Of a stretch of DNA of 64,000 bases, positions 24,606 through 33,948 are shown piece by piece. This DNA comes from Bradyrhizobium icense (GTDB lineage Bacteria; Pseudomonadota; Alphaproteobacteria; Rhizobiales; Xanthobacteraceae): the NCBI RefSeq assembly GCF_001693385.1, contig NZ_CP016428.1:4898001-4962000 (forward strand). The letters run 5' to 3'. The position numbers and the translations under genes are program-made. The stretch's first letter is position 1. The number at the start of each line of letters is the position of its first letter. The notes beneath the pieces are model-generated. The model had not been told where the DNA came from and did not search any database. It saw only the letters and a list, made by a program, of their open reading frames with translations.

Positions 24606-25512
24606 TCGTATCCTCCGTCTTGATGATCTTATTGTTGTTACGGACCGGCACCGGAAGCGGCTTTCTTTCGATACGGTTGGCGAAGATGTCGCCCTCGGCG
24701 CCTTCGAGCAGGCCGCCGATCGCCGCGCCGAGCTCGATCATCTGCGGCGCCACTTCCTGGTGCAGCCGATTCTCGTCAAACATCGCGGCGAGAAGGCCGA
24801 TCGTCACGACGACGAAGGTTTGATATTGCGGCGACCACACCGGCACTGCGCAGCCGTTGATGTGCGGGCTCCAGGTGCCACAGCCGAGGACGTAGCCGTG
24901 TTCACGCAAGTGGTGGCGATTGTCCTCGATGCGCGCTTTCAATAGTGCCGCATCTCCCGGGATCTCGCGTTCCATTTCGGCGATCAAGGCGTCGCCGACG
25001 TCCATATCGAGCGCTGCGGTATAGGCAAAGCCGGCCGCGGTGCTCGTCATCGAGATGCGGCTGCCGGTGCCTTCGTGCAGGCCGAGCGCGTTCGCTGCGC
25101 GCGCGAATTCGAGATAGACGAGGTGATAGCGATCGGGAATCACGAAGCCGACGGTACCCGGCAATTGATCGGCGACGTCCTGCAGCCGCAGCCTGATCAG
25201 GTTGCGAAGCTGCAACCCCTTCATCATCGAGGTGCTCATCGCAACCGCGCTAGGACCGATGCGGTATTTCTGGTCGCGCGGCAAATAGACGAGCTGGCCC
25301 ATTCGCGTCAGCGTGTGGGTTAATCGCGATACCGTCGACCGCGGCAGACCGCAGCGACTGGAAATTTCCAGATTGCCTAGCCTGGCTTCATGACCCTCGA
25401 AGCAGCGCAGGACGTCGAACGCCCGCGACACCACCTGAATCACATCGCCCTCGCCTGCCAGATCGCTGGCGAGCATTCCTTGTTTACTTAGCCGTTCCGA
25501 GCGTCTTCCCAT
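24535..25512 (-). CDS. IclR family transcriptional regulator
   Basis: A 325-residue IclR regulator. The HTH region reads VVSRAFDVLRCFEGH, LGNLEISSRCGLPRSTVSRLTHTL and LPRDQKYRIGPSAV. The effector domain includes LEFARAANALGLHEGTGSRI and CGTWSPHINGCAVPVWSP. After the normal domain end it has an extra basic tail of about 35 residues, the 3' part of which is encoded in the 71 bases shared with the carboxyltransferase gene. It probably senses a small acid and controls both the leftward pair and the rightward biotin-carrier/TRAP genes, between which its likely operators lie. Confidence 0.88.
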   Translation of the reverse strand: MGRRSERLSKQGMLASDLAGEGDVIQVVSRAFDVLRCFEGHEARLGNLEISSRCGLPRSTVSRLTHTLTRMGQLVYLPRDQKYRIGPSAVAMSTSMMKGLQLRNLIRLRLQDVADQLPGTVGFVIPDRYHLVYLEFARAANALGLHEGTGSRISMTSTAAGFAYTAALDMDVGDALIAEMEREIPGDAALLKARIEDNRHHLREHGYVLGCGTWSPHINGCAVPVWSPQYQTFVVVTIGLLAAMFDENRLHQEVAPQMIELGAAIGGLLEGAEGDIFANRIERKPLPVPVRNNNKIIKTEDTNELEAGARRARPARSVRARDGRR

Positions 25513-25525
25513 GTGTTATGGCTCC

Positions 25526-25562
25526 ATTCCGCCCTGCGGAATAAAATTCCACTTGCAGAACA
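25526..25562. promoter_or_regulatory. Tandem IclR-type operators
   Basis: ATTCCGCCCTGCGGAAT (25526-25542) is a perfect 7-3-7 palindrome, just 13 bases upstream of the iclR ATG. A weaker version, ATTCCACTTGCAGAACA, starts at 25546, exactly 20 bases later and on the same DNA face. IclR proteins often bind such paired sites as tetramers. The place next to the iclR start suits autoregulation and control of the divergent biotin-carrier gene. Confidence 0.55.
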
Positions 25563-25646
25563 AACTACCTCAGGCAATCTGCGGCCACAACAAAAAGCCG
25601 TTCACGAGGACAACCAGTCCGTCAGACGGTCCCCGGGAGAACGGAA

Positions 25647-25868
25647 ATGCCAGAGATCAAGATTGTCACCGAAGTCGCCGGGCGCGTGTGCGCGCTTCCC
25701 GTAACAACTGGTGGCAATGTCGGCGACGGCGACGAGATCGCTTTTGTCGAAGCCATGAAGATGGAAATTCCAGTCACGTCGACGACGGCAGGAACGGTCA
25801 AGGCCATCCTGGTCAAACTCGACGACGTCATCGCCGAAGGACAGGTTGTCGCGATCATCGAAGCTTAA
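25647..25868 (+). CDS. Biotin carboxyl carrier protein (short, stand-alone)
   Basis: A 73-residue single biotinyl domain. The biotinylation motif EAMKM is present with Lys38 in FVEAMKMEIP, and the flanking glycine turns (TGGNVGDGDE, KLDDVIAEGQVV) are those of a biotin/lipoyl fold. There is no N-terminal extension, unlike AccB. It would carry carboxybiotin to the nearby carboxyltransferase. Its biotin carboxylase partner must be encoded elsewhere, or the pair works as a decarboxylase. The start codon follows GGGAGAACGGAA. A TRAP transporter operon begins 167 bases downstream. Confidence 0.88.
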   Translation: MPEIKIVTEVAGRVCALPVTTGGNVGDGDEIAFVEAMKMEIPVTSTTAGTVKAILVKLDDVIAEGQVVAIIEA

Positions 25869-26035
25869 CCGGATCACGTCATAGACTTGCTTGCGACGAG
25901 CGCCGCGACAATCTGTCTAGTCCAGATGTTGGTGTTGACGTATGCGCAGCTAACGTTGCCATCACAAGCAGCCGATGACATGATCAAAGCCAACACGTTA
26001 ATTTTCGCATAGCGAAACCATCCAAGGGGAAAACT

Positions 26036-27196
26036 ATGATTCATCGATTGAAGACGCTCGCGCCAATTGCCGTTGCAGGCATCTCATTGCTGGTCTCGCC
26101 GGTCTATTCCCAAGACGTCAAGCTGCCACCGACCATGGTGGTCACGGCTTATGACACCGGCACCGCCGGCTTCAACATCGCCGTCGGCGTCGGCAAGATG
26201 ATGAAGGACAAATTCGGCACCGACGTTCGCGTGCTGCCCGCCGGCAACGACGTGGCGCGGCTGGCGCCGCTGCGCGCCAAGCGCGCATCCATGTCCGCCA
26301 TGGGCTCCGGCACCTATTTCGCCCAGGAAGGCGTGTTCGAGTTCGGTACCAAGGAATGGGGTCCACAGCCCTTGCAGCTCGTGCTGGCCACGGTCGATTG
26401 CAACGCCGCCACGCTCGGCGTCGCCAAGGATACCGGCGTAACCGAGATCAAGCAGCTCAAAGGCAAGCGCGTCGGCTTTGTGGTCGGTTCGCCGGCGCTG
26501 AACCAGAACGCGCTTGCCATCCTGGCCTTCGGCGACCTCAAGCAAAGCGACGTCAAGGTCGTCGAGTTCTCGAGCTACGGCGCGATGTGGAAGGGCATGA
26601 TCAACAACGACGTCGACGCTGCTTTCGCCACCACCATCACGGGCCCGGCGAAAGAACTCGAGACATCGCCGCGCGGCATCATCTGGCCGCCCTTGCCTCA
26701 CAACGACAAGGCCGGCTGGGAGCGCGTGAAAAAGGTTGGCTCGTTCTTCTTCCCGCACGTCGCGACCTGCGGCGCCGGCATCACCAAGGACAAGCCGATC
26801 GAGCTCGGCAACTATCCCTACCCGATTTTCATGGTGTACGGCACGCTGCCCACCGACGAGGTCTATGCCATCACCAAGGCGATGATCACGGGCTACGACG
26901 CCTATAAGGATTCCGCGCCGGGTGCGACCGGTCTTGCCGCCGACCGCCAGACCAAGAACTGGGTGGTTCCGGTGCATCCGGGCGCCGCCAGGGCGCTGAA
27001 GGAAGCCGGTCAGTGGACAGACGCGCAGGAAGCCTACAACAAGGAACTGCTGAAGCGTCAGCAAGTGCTGGCCACCGCATGGACGGACTACGGCAAGTCC
27101 AGTCCGCCATCGGATGAAAAGGCGTTTCTCGAAGGCTGGATGAAGGCGCGCGCCGCGGCGCTGGCAAAGGCGAACATGCCCAACGGCTTTGAATAG
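26036..27196 (+). CDS. TAXI-family TRAP transporter solute-binding protein
   Basis: A 386-residue periplasmic protein. Residues 1-25 form a Sec signal peptide (LKTLAPIAVAGISLLVSPVYS) with cleavage probable after VYS. The mature part has YDTGTAGFNIAVGVGKMM, the TAXI counterpart of the ligand-binding loop, GKRVGFVVGSPALNQNALAI and VDAAFATTITGPAKEL. TAXI proteins deliver ligands to a fused TRAP permease; a Thermus member was crystallised with glutamate/glutamine. AAGGGG lies before the ATG. The permease gene follows after 50 bases and a glutaminase fusion after that, which makes glutamine, glutamate or a related acid an attractive ligand (inference). Confidence 0.88.
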   Translation: MIHRLKTLAPIAVAGISLLVSPVYSQDVKLPPTMVVTAYDTGTAGFNIAVGVGKMMKDKFGTDVRVLPAGNDVARLAPLRAKRASMSAMGSGTYFAQEGVFEFGTKEWGPQPLQLVLATVDCNAATLGVAKDTGVTEIKQLKGKRVGFVVGSPALNQNALAILAFGDLKQSDVKVVEFSSYGAMWKGMINNDVDAAFATTITGPAKELETSPRGIIWPPLPHNDKAGWERVKKVGSFFFPHVATCGAGITKDKPIELGNYPYPIFMVYGTLPTDEVYAITKAMITGYDAYKDSAPGATGLAADRQTKNWVVPVHPGAARALKEAGQWTDAQEAYNKELLKRQQVLATAWTDYGKSSPPSDEKAFLEGWMKARAAALAKANMPNGFE

Positions 27197-27246
27197 CGCT
27201 GCCTCACTCGCCTGGGATCTAGGGCGAATATCGTCTAGGGGGAATG

Positions 27247-29313
27247 ATGTCACCTGCCGAGAGTGATAGCGTAGCCGCGCCTGCAAAACGAATCGAGTTC
27301 GACGACCCGCATGCCAACATGCAGGAAGCCGAAGTCACGCGGGTGCGGACACTGCGCGGGGGGTGGCGCTGGGCGCTGGTGGTTGCAACCGCAGTAACCA
27401 TCCTGCTGTGCATCAACCAGCAGTTCTCCCTGCGCTTCTTCCTCGGCTATACCCAGCTCAACACCGAGTATTTCTATCTCCTGATCGCGTTGATGCTGCC
27501 GTTCACGTTCCTGATCTTTCCGGGGACCGGGAGCGCACCGCTCGATCGAATTCCCTGGTATGACATTCTGCTCTTTGTCGTCACCTTCGCCTGCGCCATT
27601 CTCCTGATGCGCAGCGTCCGCAAGGCGGCAGAGGCCGGCTGGGAATTCGGTGGCGCGCCGACGGACGTGATCGTGGCCGGCATCATCATGTGGGTCGCGC
27701 TGATGGAAGCGTTGCGGCGCACTGGCGGCTGGAGCCTGTTGCTGAGTGTATTGCCGTTTACGGTCTATCCTTTGTTCGCCGACGCGAAGTGGCTGGGACC
27801 GTTTCGTGGCACCCAGTCGACGCTGGAACAGGCGACGTCCTATCACGTGCTGTCGGGCGAAAGCCTGCTCGGCATCCCGATCCAGGCTTTTGCCGATACC
27901 GTGATCGGCTTCCTGGTATTCGGCACCGCGCTGATGATGACGGGCGCCGGAAAGTTCTTCATCAACCTGGCATTCGCCCTGTGCGGTACTTTCCGTGGCG
28001 GCGCTGCGAAAGTCTGCATCTTCGCGTCCGGCCTGCTCGGCATGATGTCGGGCTCGATCATCTCCAACGTGCTGACCGCCGGTACCATGACCATTCCCGT
28101 CATGAAGAAGAGCGGTTTCCGCGCCTCCTATGCCGGCGCGATCGAGGCCTGCGCCTCGACCGGTGCGGTGCTGGCGCCGCCGGTGATGGGCGCGACCGCA
28201 TTCGTCATCGCGCAGTTCCTCAACGTCAGCTACGCGGACGTCGCGCTTGCTGCGCTCATTCCGGCGACCCTCTACTACATCGGCCTGTTCATGCAGGTGG
28301 ACTCTTATGCGGCTCGCCACGGCCTGAAGGGCATTCCGCGCGCCGAACTGCCCAAGGTCTGGGACACAATCAAGGACGGCTGGTACTACGTTTTCGTGAT
28401 CGCGCTGCTGATCGTGATGCTGCTCTACTTCAAGCGCGAGAGCCACGCGCCGTTCTACGCCACCGCGCTGCTGCTGGTGCTGAACCAGCTTTTCTCCAAG
28501 GATACGCGCTGGACGCCGACGACCATCAGCAAGTTCCTGGAGATCAACGGACGTACCTTCGTCGAGCTGGTCGGCATTCTCGCCGGCTGCGGGCTTCTGA
28601 TCGGCGCCTTCTCGATGACCGGCGTGGTATCTAGCCTCGCCAACGATCTGTTGCGGATCGCCGGCGACAATGCGTTCCTGCTGCTTGGCATGTGCGCCAT
28701 CACCAGCCTCATTCTCGGGCTCGGGCTGACGACGACGGCCTGCTATATCTTCCTAGCCATCCTGGTGGCGCCTGCGCTGGAGAAGCTCGGGCTCAACCGC
28801 ATGGCCGTGCACATGTTCATCTTCTATTGGGGCATGTTGTCCTCGATCACGCCGCCAGTCGCCATCGCTTCCTTTGCGGCAGCCGGCATCGCCGGCTCGC
28901 CCGCGATGAAGACGGGGTGGGAGTCGATGTGGGTGGGCAGCATCATCTATTTCATTCCGTTTTTCTTCGTGTTGAATCCGGCGCTGGTGCTGCAGGGGCC
29001 GAGCCCGTACCTCGAGGCCCTGGGACTGATGGCGCTGGTCGGTTTCGGCACGCTGTTCATCTGCGGCGGCATTCAGGGCTATCAGGCGTTTGTCGGCGAC
29101 CTCCGCAAGGCTGGCGCGCTGGAATGGCCGCTGCGGGGATTACTCGTAGTCGGCGGCTTTGTGGTCGCGACGCCGGGCGGCGGGATCAATCCGCTGTCGC
29201 AGATGCAGGTGACCCTGCTCGGTCTGGGCATTCTCATTCCTACGGCGCTGGTCGCACTGCTGCTGGTGAGGCGCCAGGCGCTGGCGCCGTCGAACCGGTT
29301 GCACGCACCCTGA
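27247..29313 (+). CDS. TRAP transporter fused permease (DctQ-DctM fusion)
   Basis: A 688-residue integral membrane protein with many hydrophobic segments. The N-terminal four-helix part (about residues 40-180) corresponds to DctQ and the rest to the 12-helix DctM. GLLGMMSGSIISNVLTAGTM and CASTGAVLAPPVMGATAFVI are the signature DctM stretches, and FIFYWGMLSSITPPVAIASF is the second inverted-repeat equivalent. It uses a sodium or proton gradient to import the ligand of the TAXI protein. Two ATG codons occur in tandem; the second (27247) sits better relative to AGGGGG. The glutaminase gene starts 22 bases after its stop. Confidence 0.9.
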   Translation: MSPAESDSVAAPAKRIEFDDPHANMQEAEVTRVRTLRGGWRWALVVATAVTILLCINQQFSLRFFLGYTQLNTEYFYLLIALMLPFTFLIFPGTGSAPLDRIPWYDILLFVVTFACAILLMRSVRKAAEAGWEFGGAPTDVIVAGIIMWVALMEALRRTGGWSLLLSVLPFTVYPLFADAKWLGPFRGTQSTLEQATSYHVLSGESLLGIPIQAFADTVIGFLVFGTALMMTGAGKFFINLAFALCGTFRGGAAKVCIFASGLLGMMSGSIISNVLTAGTMTIPVMKKSGFRASYAGAIEACASTGAVLAPPVMGATAFVIAQFLNVSYADVALAALIPATLYYIGLFMQVDSYAARHGLKGIPRAELPKVWDTIKDGWYYVFVIALLIVMLLYFKRESHAPFYATALLLVLNQLFSKDTRWTPTTISKFLEINGRTFVELVGILAGCGLLIGAFSMTGVVSSLANDLLRIAGDNAFLLLGMCAITSLILGLGLTTTACYIFLAILVAPALEKLGLNRMAVHMFIFYWGMLSSITPPVAIASFAAAGIAGSPAMKTGWESMWVGSIIYFIPFFFVLNPALVLQGPSPYLEALGLMALVGFGTLFICGGIQGYQAFVGDLRKAGALEWPLRGLLVVGGFVVATPGGGINPLSQMQVTLLGLGILIPTALVALLLVRRQALAPSNRLHAP

Positions 29314-29335
29314 TTGCGTTGCACAAGAGGAGGCG

Positions 29336-31195
29336 ATGAAACAATCGCCTCCTCCGTTCACGACCGGACCCACAGCCTGGACCCGTTCGAAACCGCCTTT
29401 GCTGCGGTTCCTGAAAGCCTGCCACGCCGAATTCACCTCTGAGATCGGTGGCGCGGTCGCCGATTACATCCCTGAACTCGGCAAGGCCGACCCTGCCCAT
29501 TTCGGCATCAGCCTCGCCACCCTCGACGGCCATGTTTACGAGGTCGGCGACACGCAGGTGCCCTTCACCATCCAGTCGATGTCAAAGCCCTTCGTGTTCG
29601 CGCTGGCGCTCGACACGCTGGGGGCAGCACGGGTCGAAAGCGTCATCGGCGTCGAGCCGTCGGGCGATCCCTTCAACTCGATCCGCCTCAACGCCGAGAA
29701 CCATCCCTTCAACCCAATGGTCAATGCCGGCGCGATCTCCTGCTCCGGCCTGATCCACGAGGCCAAGGGAGACGCGGCTTTCGAATACATCAGGCAGGCG
29801 CTGGGCCGGTTTGCCGGGCGCGAGCTCGACGTCGACGATGCCGTCTATGCTTCCGAAAGCGCGACCGGCGACCGCAACCGGGCGATCGGCTACCTCCTGC
29901 GCACGAACGCCGTGATCAAGGAGAACGTGGCAGCCGTGCTGGAGGTCTATTTCCGGCAATGCGCCATCCTGGTGACGGCGCGCGATATCGCGGTGATGGC
30001 GGCGACGCTCGCCAATCGCGGAATCAATCCGGTGACCGGCGAACAGGTGATGACGCCGTATGCCATCTCGCGCACGCTTTCCGTGATGACGAGCTCCGGC
30101 ATGTACGATTATGCGGGAGAGTGGATCTATCGGGTCGGCATCCCAGCAAAAAGCGGCGTCGGCGGCGGCATCCTTGCTGCGCTCCCGGCGCGGCTCGGGC
30201 TCGGCAGCTATTCGCCAAAACTCGACAAGCACGGCAACAGCGTGCGCGGCATCAAGGTCTGCCAGGCGCTGTCATCGCATTACGACCTGCACATGCTCAA
30301 CCGCAGCGACGACGCGCGCAACAGCATCATCGCCGATTACGACATCGGCAACAGCCCGTCGCGACGCGTGCGGCGCGCGCACGAACAGAACATCCTCGCC
30401 GCTCACCACCAGGATGTCCGCGTGATCGAGCTGGTCGGCACGCTGTCGTTTTCCAACGTCGATTACGTCTCGCGCCAGCTTGCGGCCAGGCCGCGCCCGC
30501 AACTGGTCATTTTCGACCTGCGCCGCGTCACCGCCATGACCCGCGCCGGTGCCCGCCTGCTCGCCGAGGAATTCCGCGAGCTCGCCGCGCATCACGTCAC
30601 GGTGATTCTGTCCGGCATCAGGCGGTCGTCACCCGACTGGAAAGCGATCGCGGAATGGACCGAAGGCCTCACCAACATCCGGAATTACTACCTGCTCGAC
30701 GCCGCCATCGAATGGGCGGAAGACCAGCTCGTCTATCGCTACGGCGGCGCCATCGATTTCTTCGAGGCGACCGAATTGTCCGAGCAATCGCTGCTGGCGG
30801 GATTGACGGAGGAGGAATTGACCGACCTCGCCTCGCTCGCGTCAATCCAGACCTATCAAACCGGCGAGAAGATCATCTCTGCCGGCGATGCCGCCACATC
30901 GCTGTTCTTTCTGCGGAGCGGCGCAGTGCACGTCACCCTGCCCGACGGGGTGAGGCTGGCAACGTTGACGGCAGGAATGCCCTTCGGCGAAATGGCGCTG
31001 CTGGAGCCCCACCGCTCTGCCGACGTGCTGGCCGACATGGCTGCGACCGCTTATGAAATTTCGCTGCGCGATTTCGAACGTTTCCGGCAACAGCATCCGC
31101 GCGCCGGCGAGCGGATCATGCGCAATCTTGCGCAATTGCTGGCCGATCGGCTGATTCTTGCCAATGCCAAGCTGGACCTGCTGACGTCGGGTTAG
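29336..31195 (+). CDS. glsA: Glutaminase fused to STAS and cyclic-nucleotide-binding domains
   Basis: A 619-residue multidomain protein. Residues 25-320 are a serine-dependent glutaminase: the S-x-x-K motif is SMSK (Ser81, Lys84), with NPMVNAGAISCSGL, SATGDRNRAIGYLL and IPAKSGVGGGILAALP. Residues about 345-455 look like a STAS domain (RVIELVGTLSFSNVDYVSR, VIFDLRRVTAMTRAGARLL). Residues about 480-605 are a cNMP-binding domain (ISAGDAATSLFFLRSG, MPFGEMALLEPHRSADVLA). The enzyme releases ammonia and glutamate from glutamine; the added domains suggest control by a nucleotide or partner. GAGGAGG precedes the ATG. It is the third gene of the TAXI-TRAP operon. Confidence 0.9.
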   Translation: MKQSPPPFTTGPTAWTRSKPPLLRFLKACHAEFTSEIGGAVADYIPELGKADPAHFGISLATLDGHVYEVGDTQVPFTIQSMSKPFVFALALDTLGAARVESVIGVEPSGDPFNSIRLNAENHPFNPMVNAGAISCSGLIHEAKGDAAFEYIRQALGRFAGRELDVDDAVYASESATGDRNRAIGYLLRTNAVIKENVAAVLEVYFRQCAILVTARDIAVMAATLANRGINPVTGEQVMTPYAISRTLSVMTSSGMYDYAGEWIYRVGIPAKSGVGGGILAALPARLGLGSYSPKLDKHGNSVRGIKVCQALSSHYDLHMLNRSDDARNSIIADYDIGNSPSRRVRRAHEQNILAAHHQDVRVIELVGTLSFSNVDYVSRQLAARPRPQLVIFDLRRVTAMTRAGARLLAEEFRELAAHHVTVILSGIRRSSPDWKAIAEWTEGLTNIRNYYLLDAAIEWAEDQLVYRYGGAIDFFEATELSEQSLLAGLTEEELTDLASLASIQTYQTGEKIISAGDAATSLFFLRSGAVHVTLPDGVRLATLTAGMPFGEMALLEPHRSADVLADMAATAYEISLRDFERFRQQHPRAGERIMRNLAQLLADRLILANAKLDLLTSG

Positions 31196-31386
31196 TCTTC
31201 CGTGTCCCGGACGCGGTGCAGCCTGGCGATGCGCAGCATCGTCCGGAAACGCTGCTCCGCAGAGCCCGGACCCATCGCAGCAGCATCGTGGACTCCGGAT
31301 CAGCAGCGCACCGCCATAGCGCGTCGAAGACGCGCGTGAACGCGCTTATGGCGCTGCGCAGCATCCGGGGAACGCGTCGCCTGCCC
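31196..31386. repeat. Repeat-rich convergent gap between glutaminase and tex
   Basis: The gap is filled by fragments of dispersed palindromes. The clearest arms are CGCCATAGCGCGT (31312-31324) and ACGCGCTTATGGCG (31340-31353), complementary apart from one extra base. Upstream, GATGCGCAGCATC (31229-31241) forms a small hairpin of its own. No gene was recognised. It probably terminates both convergent transcripts. Confidence 0.6.
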
Positions 31387-33720
31387 CTACCCCGCCTTGC
31401 CGCGTCCATTCTTTTCGGCGGCGCGACGGAGCGCTTCAGCGAGGGCACCGCCCTGCTCCTGCGGCTTGCGCGGTGCCGACGACGTCATCGACGCCTTGGA
31501 ATACTCGCGCATCTTGCTGTCCGACAACTTGGGACCTTTAGCGCCGACTTCGTCGTCGAGCCGCAGCGTCAGCGCGATGCGCTTGCGGGCGACCTCAACC
31601 TCCAGCACCTTGACCTTGACGATGTCGCCGGGCTTCACCACCTCGCGCGGATCCTTGATGAAATTCTTCGACATCGCCGAGATGTGCACCAGGCCGTCCT
31701 GATGCACACCGATATCGACGAAGGCGCCGAACGCCGCGACATTCGTGACGGTGCCTTCCAGGATCATGCCGCGCTTGAGGTCCTTGATCTCCTCGACGCC
31801 TTCCTTGAACACCGCGGCCTTGAAGGCGGGACGCGGGTCGCGACCGGGTTTTTCCAATTCGCGCAGGATGTCGGTCACCGTCGGCAGGCCGAAGGTTTCA
31901 TCGACAAAGACCTGCGGCCTCAACTGGCGCACGACGTCGGCATTACCGATCAGCGCCTTGATGTCGCTCTTGGTTGCAGCCAAAATCCGTCGCACGACCG
32001 GATAGGCTTCCGGATGCACCCCGGACGCATCCAGCGGGTCTTCGCCATTGTTGATGCGCAGGAAGCCGGCGCATTGTTCGAACGCCTTGGGTCCCAGCCG
32101 CGGGACTTCCTTGAGCTCCTTGCGCGACTTGAACGGCCCGTTAGCATCGCGATGCTGCACGATGCTCTGCGCGAGCCCCGCGCCGATGCCCGACACCCGC
32201 GCCAGCAGCGGCGCGGAAGCGGTGTTGGCATCGACGCCCACGGCGTTAACGCAGTCTTCGACCACGGCGTCGAGCGAACGAGCCAGCTTCGCTTCGCCGA
32301 GATCATGCTGGTACTGCCCGACGCCGATCGCCTTCGGGTCGATCTTGACGAGTTCGGCGAGCGGGTCCTGCAGACGCCGCGCGATCGACACCGCGCCGCG
32401 CAAGGTAACGTCGAGCTCCGGCAGCTCTTCCGATGCAAAAGCCGAGGCGGAGTAGACCGACGCGCCGGCCTCCGACACCACGATTTTCGACATCTTGAGA
32501 TCCGGCAGCAGCTTGACGAGCTCGGTGGCCAGTTTGTCGGTCTCGCGCGAGGCGGTGCCGTTGCCGATCGCGATCAGCTCGACGCGGTGCGCGACCGCGA
32601 GCTTGCCGAGCGTCGCCAGCGCTTCATTCCATTGCCGCTGCGGCTCGTGCGGATAGACGGTCGTGGTCGCCACCACCTTGCCGGTGGCGTCGACGATTGC
32701 CGTTTTGACGCCGGAGCGGTAGCCGGGATCGAGCCCCATGGTGACGCGGGCGCCGGCGGGCGCCGCCAGCAGCAGGTCGCGCAGATTCGAGGCGAACACC
32801 CGCACGCCCTCGGTCTCGGCCGCCGTCCACAACCGCATGCGCAGGTCGATGTTGAGATGCACCTGGATCTTGGTGCGCCAGGCCCAGCGCGCGGTCTCCA
32901 CCAGCCAGCGGTCGCCGGGGCGCTTCTGATCGGTGATGCCAAAGCGCTGCATGATCTTCAGTTCATAGGCGCTGGGGACGCCGGCCTCAGGCACATTGGC
33001 CTCGGGCTGGATCTGCAGCTCCAGAATTTCTTCCTTCTCGCCGCGGAACAACGCGAGGATGCGATGTGACGGCAGCTTGTGCAGCGATTGGTTGAAATCG
33101 AAATAGTCCTTGAACTTCTCGCCTTCGAGCTTCTTGCCCTTGCGCACCGTGGAGATCATCAGCGCGCTGGTCCACATCTCCTCACGCAGCCGTCCGATCA
33201 GGTCAGCATCTTCGGCGAATCGCTCCACCAGAATCGCGCGGGCGCCTTCGAGGGCGGCTGCGACGTCCGCCACCTGCTTTTCGGCGTCGACGAAGCTGGC
33301 GGCCACGACCTGCGGATCGTTCTGCGGTTGCGTCAGCAGCAGCTCGGACAACGGCTCGAGTCCGGCTTCCTTGGCGATTTCGGCCTTGGTGCGGCGCTTC
33401 GGCTTGAACGGCAGGTAGATATCTTCCAGACGGCCCTTGGTGTCGGCTGCCATAATCTGGGCTTCCAGCGCGGCGTCGAGCTTGCCCTGCTCGCGGATCG
33501 AATCGAGGATTGCCACCCGGCGCGCTTCGAGCTCGCGCAAGTAAGTCAGGCGCTCTTCCAGGGTGCGCAACTGCGCATCATCGAGCCCGCCGGTGATCTC
33601 CTTGCGGTAGCGCGCCACGAACGGCACCGTGGCGCCGCCGTCCAGCAGTTCGACGGTTGCCGCGATCTGCTCTTCGCGGACACCAAGTTCTTGCGCAATC
33701 TGTCGATTGATATTTGCCAC
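31387..33720 (-). CDS. tex: Tex family RNA-binding transcription accessory protein
   Basis: A 777-residue Tex protein. The N-terminal Tex region includes [20 protein letters not shown] and [22 protein letters not shown] YqgF-like RNase H fold contains [20 protein letters not shown], and helix-hairpin-helix motifs follow ([36 protein letters not shown]). The C-terminal S1 domain is [20 protein letters not shown]. Tex binds nucleic acids and affects transcription and, in some pathogens, toxin expression. The start is the GTG at 33720, preceded by AGAGG at good spacing, rather than the TTG five codons upstream. Confidence 0.93.
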   Translation of the reverse strand: MANINRQIAQELGVREEQIAATVELLDGGATVPFVARYRKEITGGLDDAQLRTLEERLTYLRELEARRVAILDSIREQGKLDAALEAQIMAADTKGRLEDIYLPFKPKRRTKAEIAKEAGLEPLSELLLTQPQNDPQVVAASFVDAEKQVADVAAALEGARAILVERFAEDADLIGRLREEMWTSALMISTVRKGKKLEGEKFKDYFDFNQSLHKLPSHRILALFRGEKEEILELQIQPEANVPEAGVPSAYELKIMQRFGITDQKRPGDRWLVETARWAWRTKIQVHLNIDLRMRLWTAAETEGVRVFASNLRDLLLAAPAGARVTMGLDPGYRSGVKTAIVDATGKVVATTTVYPHEPQRQWNEALATLGKLAVAHRVELIAIGNGTASRETDKLATELVKLLPDLKMSKIVVSEAGASVYSASAFASEELPELDVTLRGAVSIARRLQDPLAELVKIDPKAIGVGQYQHDLGEAKLARSLDAVVEDCVNAVGVDANTASAPLLARVSGIGAGLAQSIVQHRDANGPFKSRKELKEVPRLGPKAFEQCAGFLRINNGEDPLDASGVHPEAYPVVRRILAATKSDIKALIGNADVVRQLRPQVFVDETFGLPTVTDILRELEKPGRDPRPAFKAAVFKEGVEEIKDLKRGMILEGTVTNVAAFGAFVDIGVHQDGLVHISAMSKNFIKDPREVVKPGDIVKVKVLEVEVARKRIALTLRLDDEVGAKGPKLSDSKMREYSKASMTSSAPRKPQEQGGALAEALRRAAEKNGRGKAG

Positions 33721-33948
33721 GCGACCTCTTTCCAAAGCCGTTTGCGGCGGGAGGACCGGCCGCGGGGACGCCGCTTATGGACCATCTCAGAGCGATTTTT
33801 CAACCCGCCGCAGGAAAGAAATTGATCTGTGGATCGGCCCAATCGGTCGGCAATGGCCGCGCAGGATTCGCAAAGGAAAAGCACACCGAGATAGGGGTGG
33901 ATTGATGGCCCTGTAATGTGTAAACGGGCGCTCCCTCCCGGAGCCCCC

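Noticed and set aside
25930..25965. TTGACG considered as the -35 of a promoter for the TAXI gene
   Set aside because: No acceptable -10 lies 16-18 bases downstream in this GC-rich gap.
29336..31195. The idea of two separate genes (glutaminase and a cNMP-binding protein) instead of one fusion
   Set aside because: A single uninterrupted frame covers all three domains with no internal ribosome site or stop.
31216..33069. A 617-codon plus-strand frame antisense to tex
   Set aside because: The tex frame on the other strand has all family domains; the antisense product shows none.
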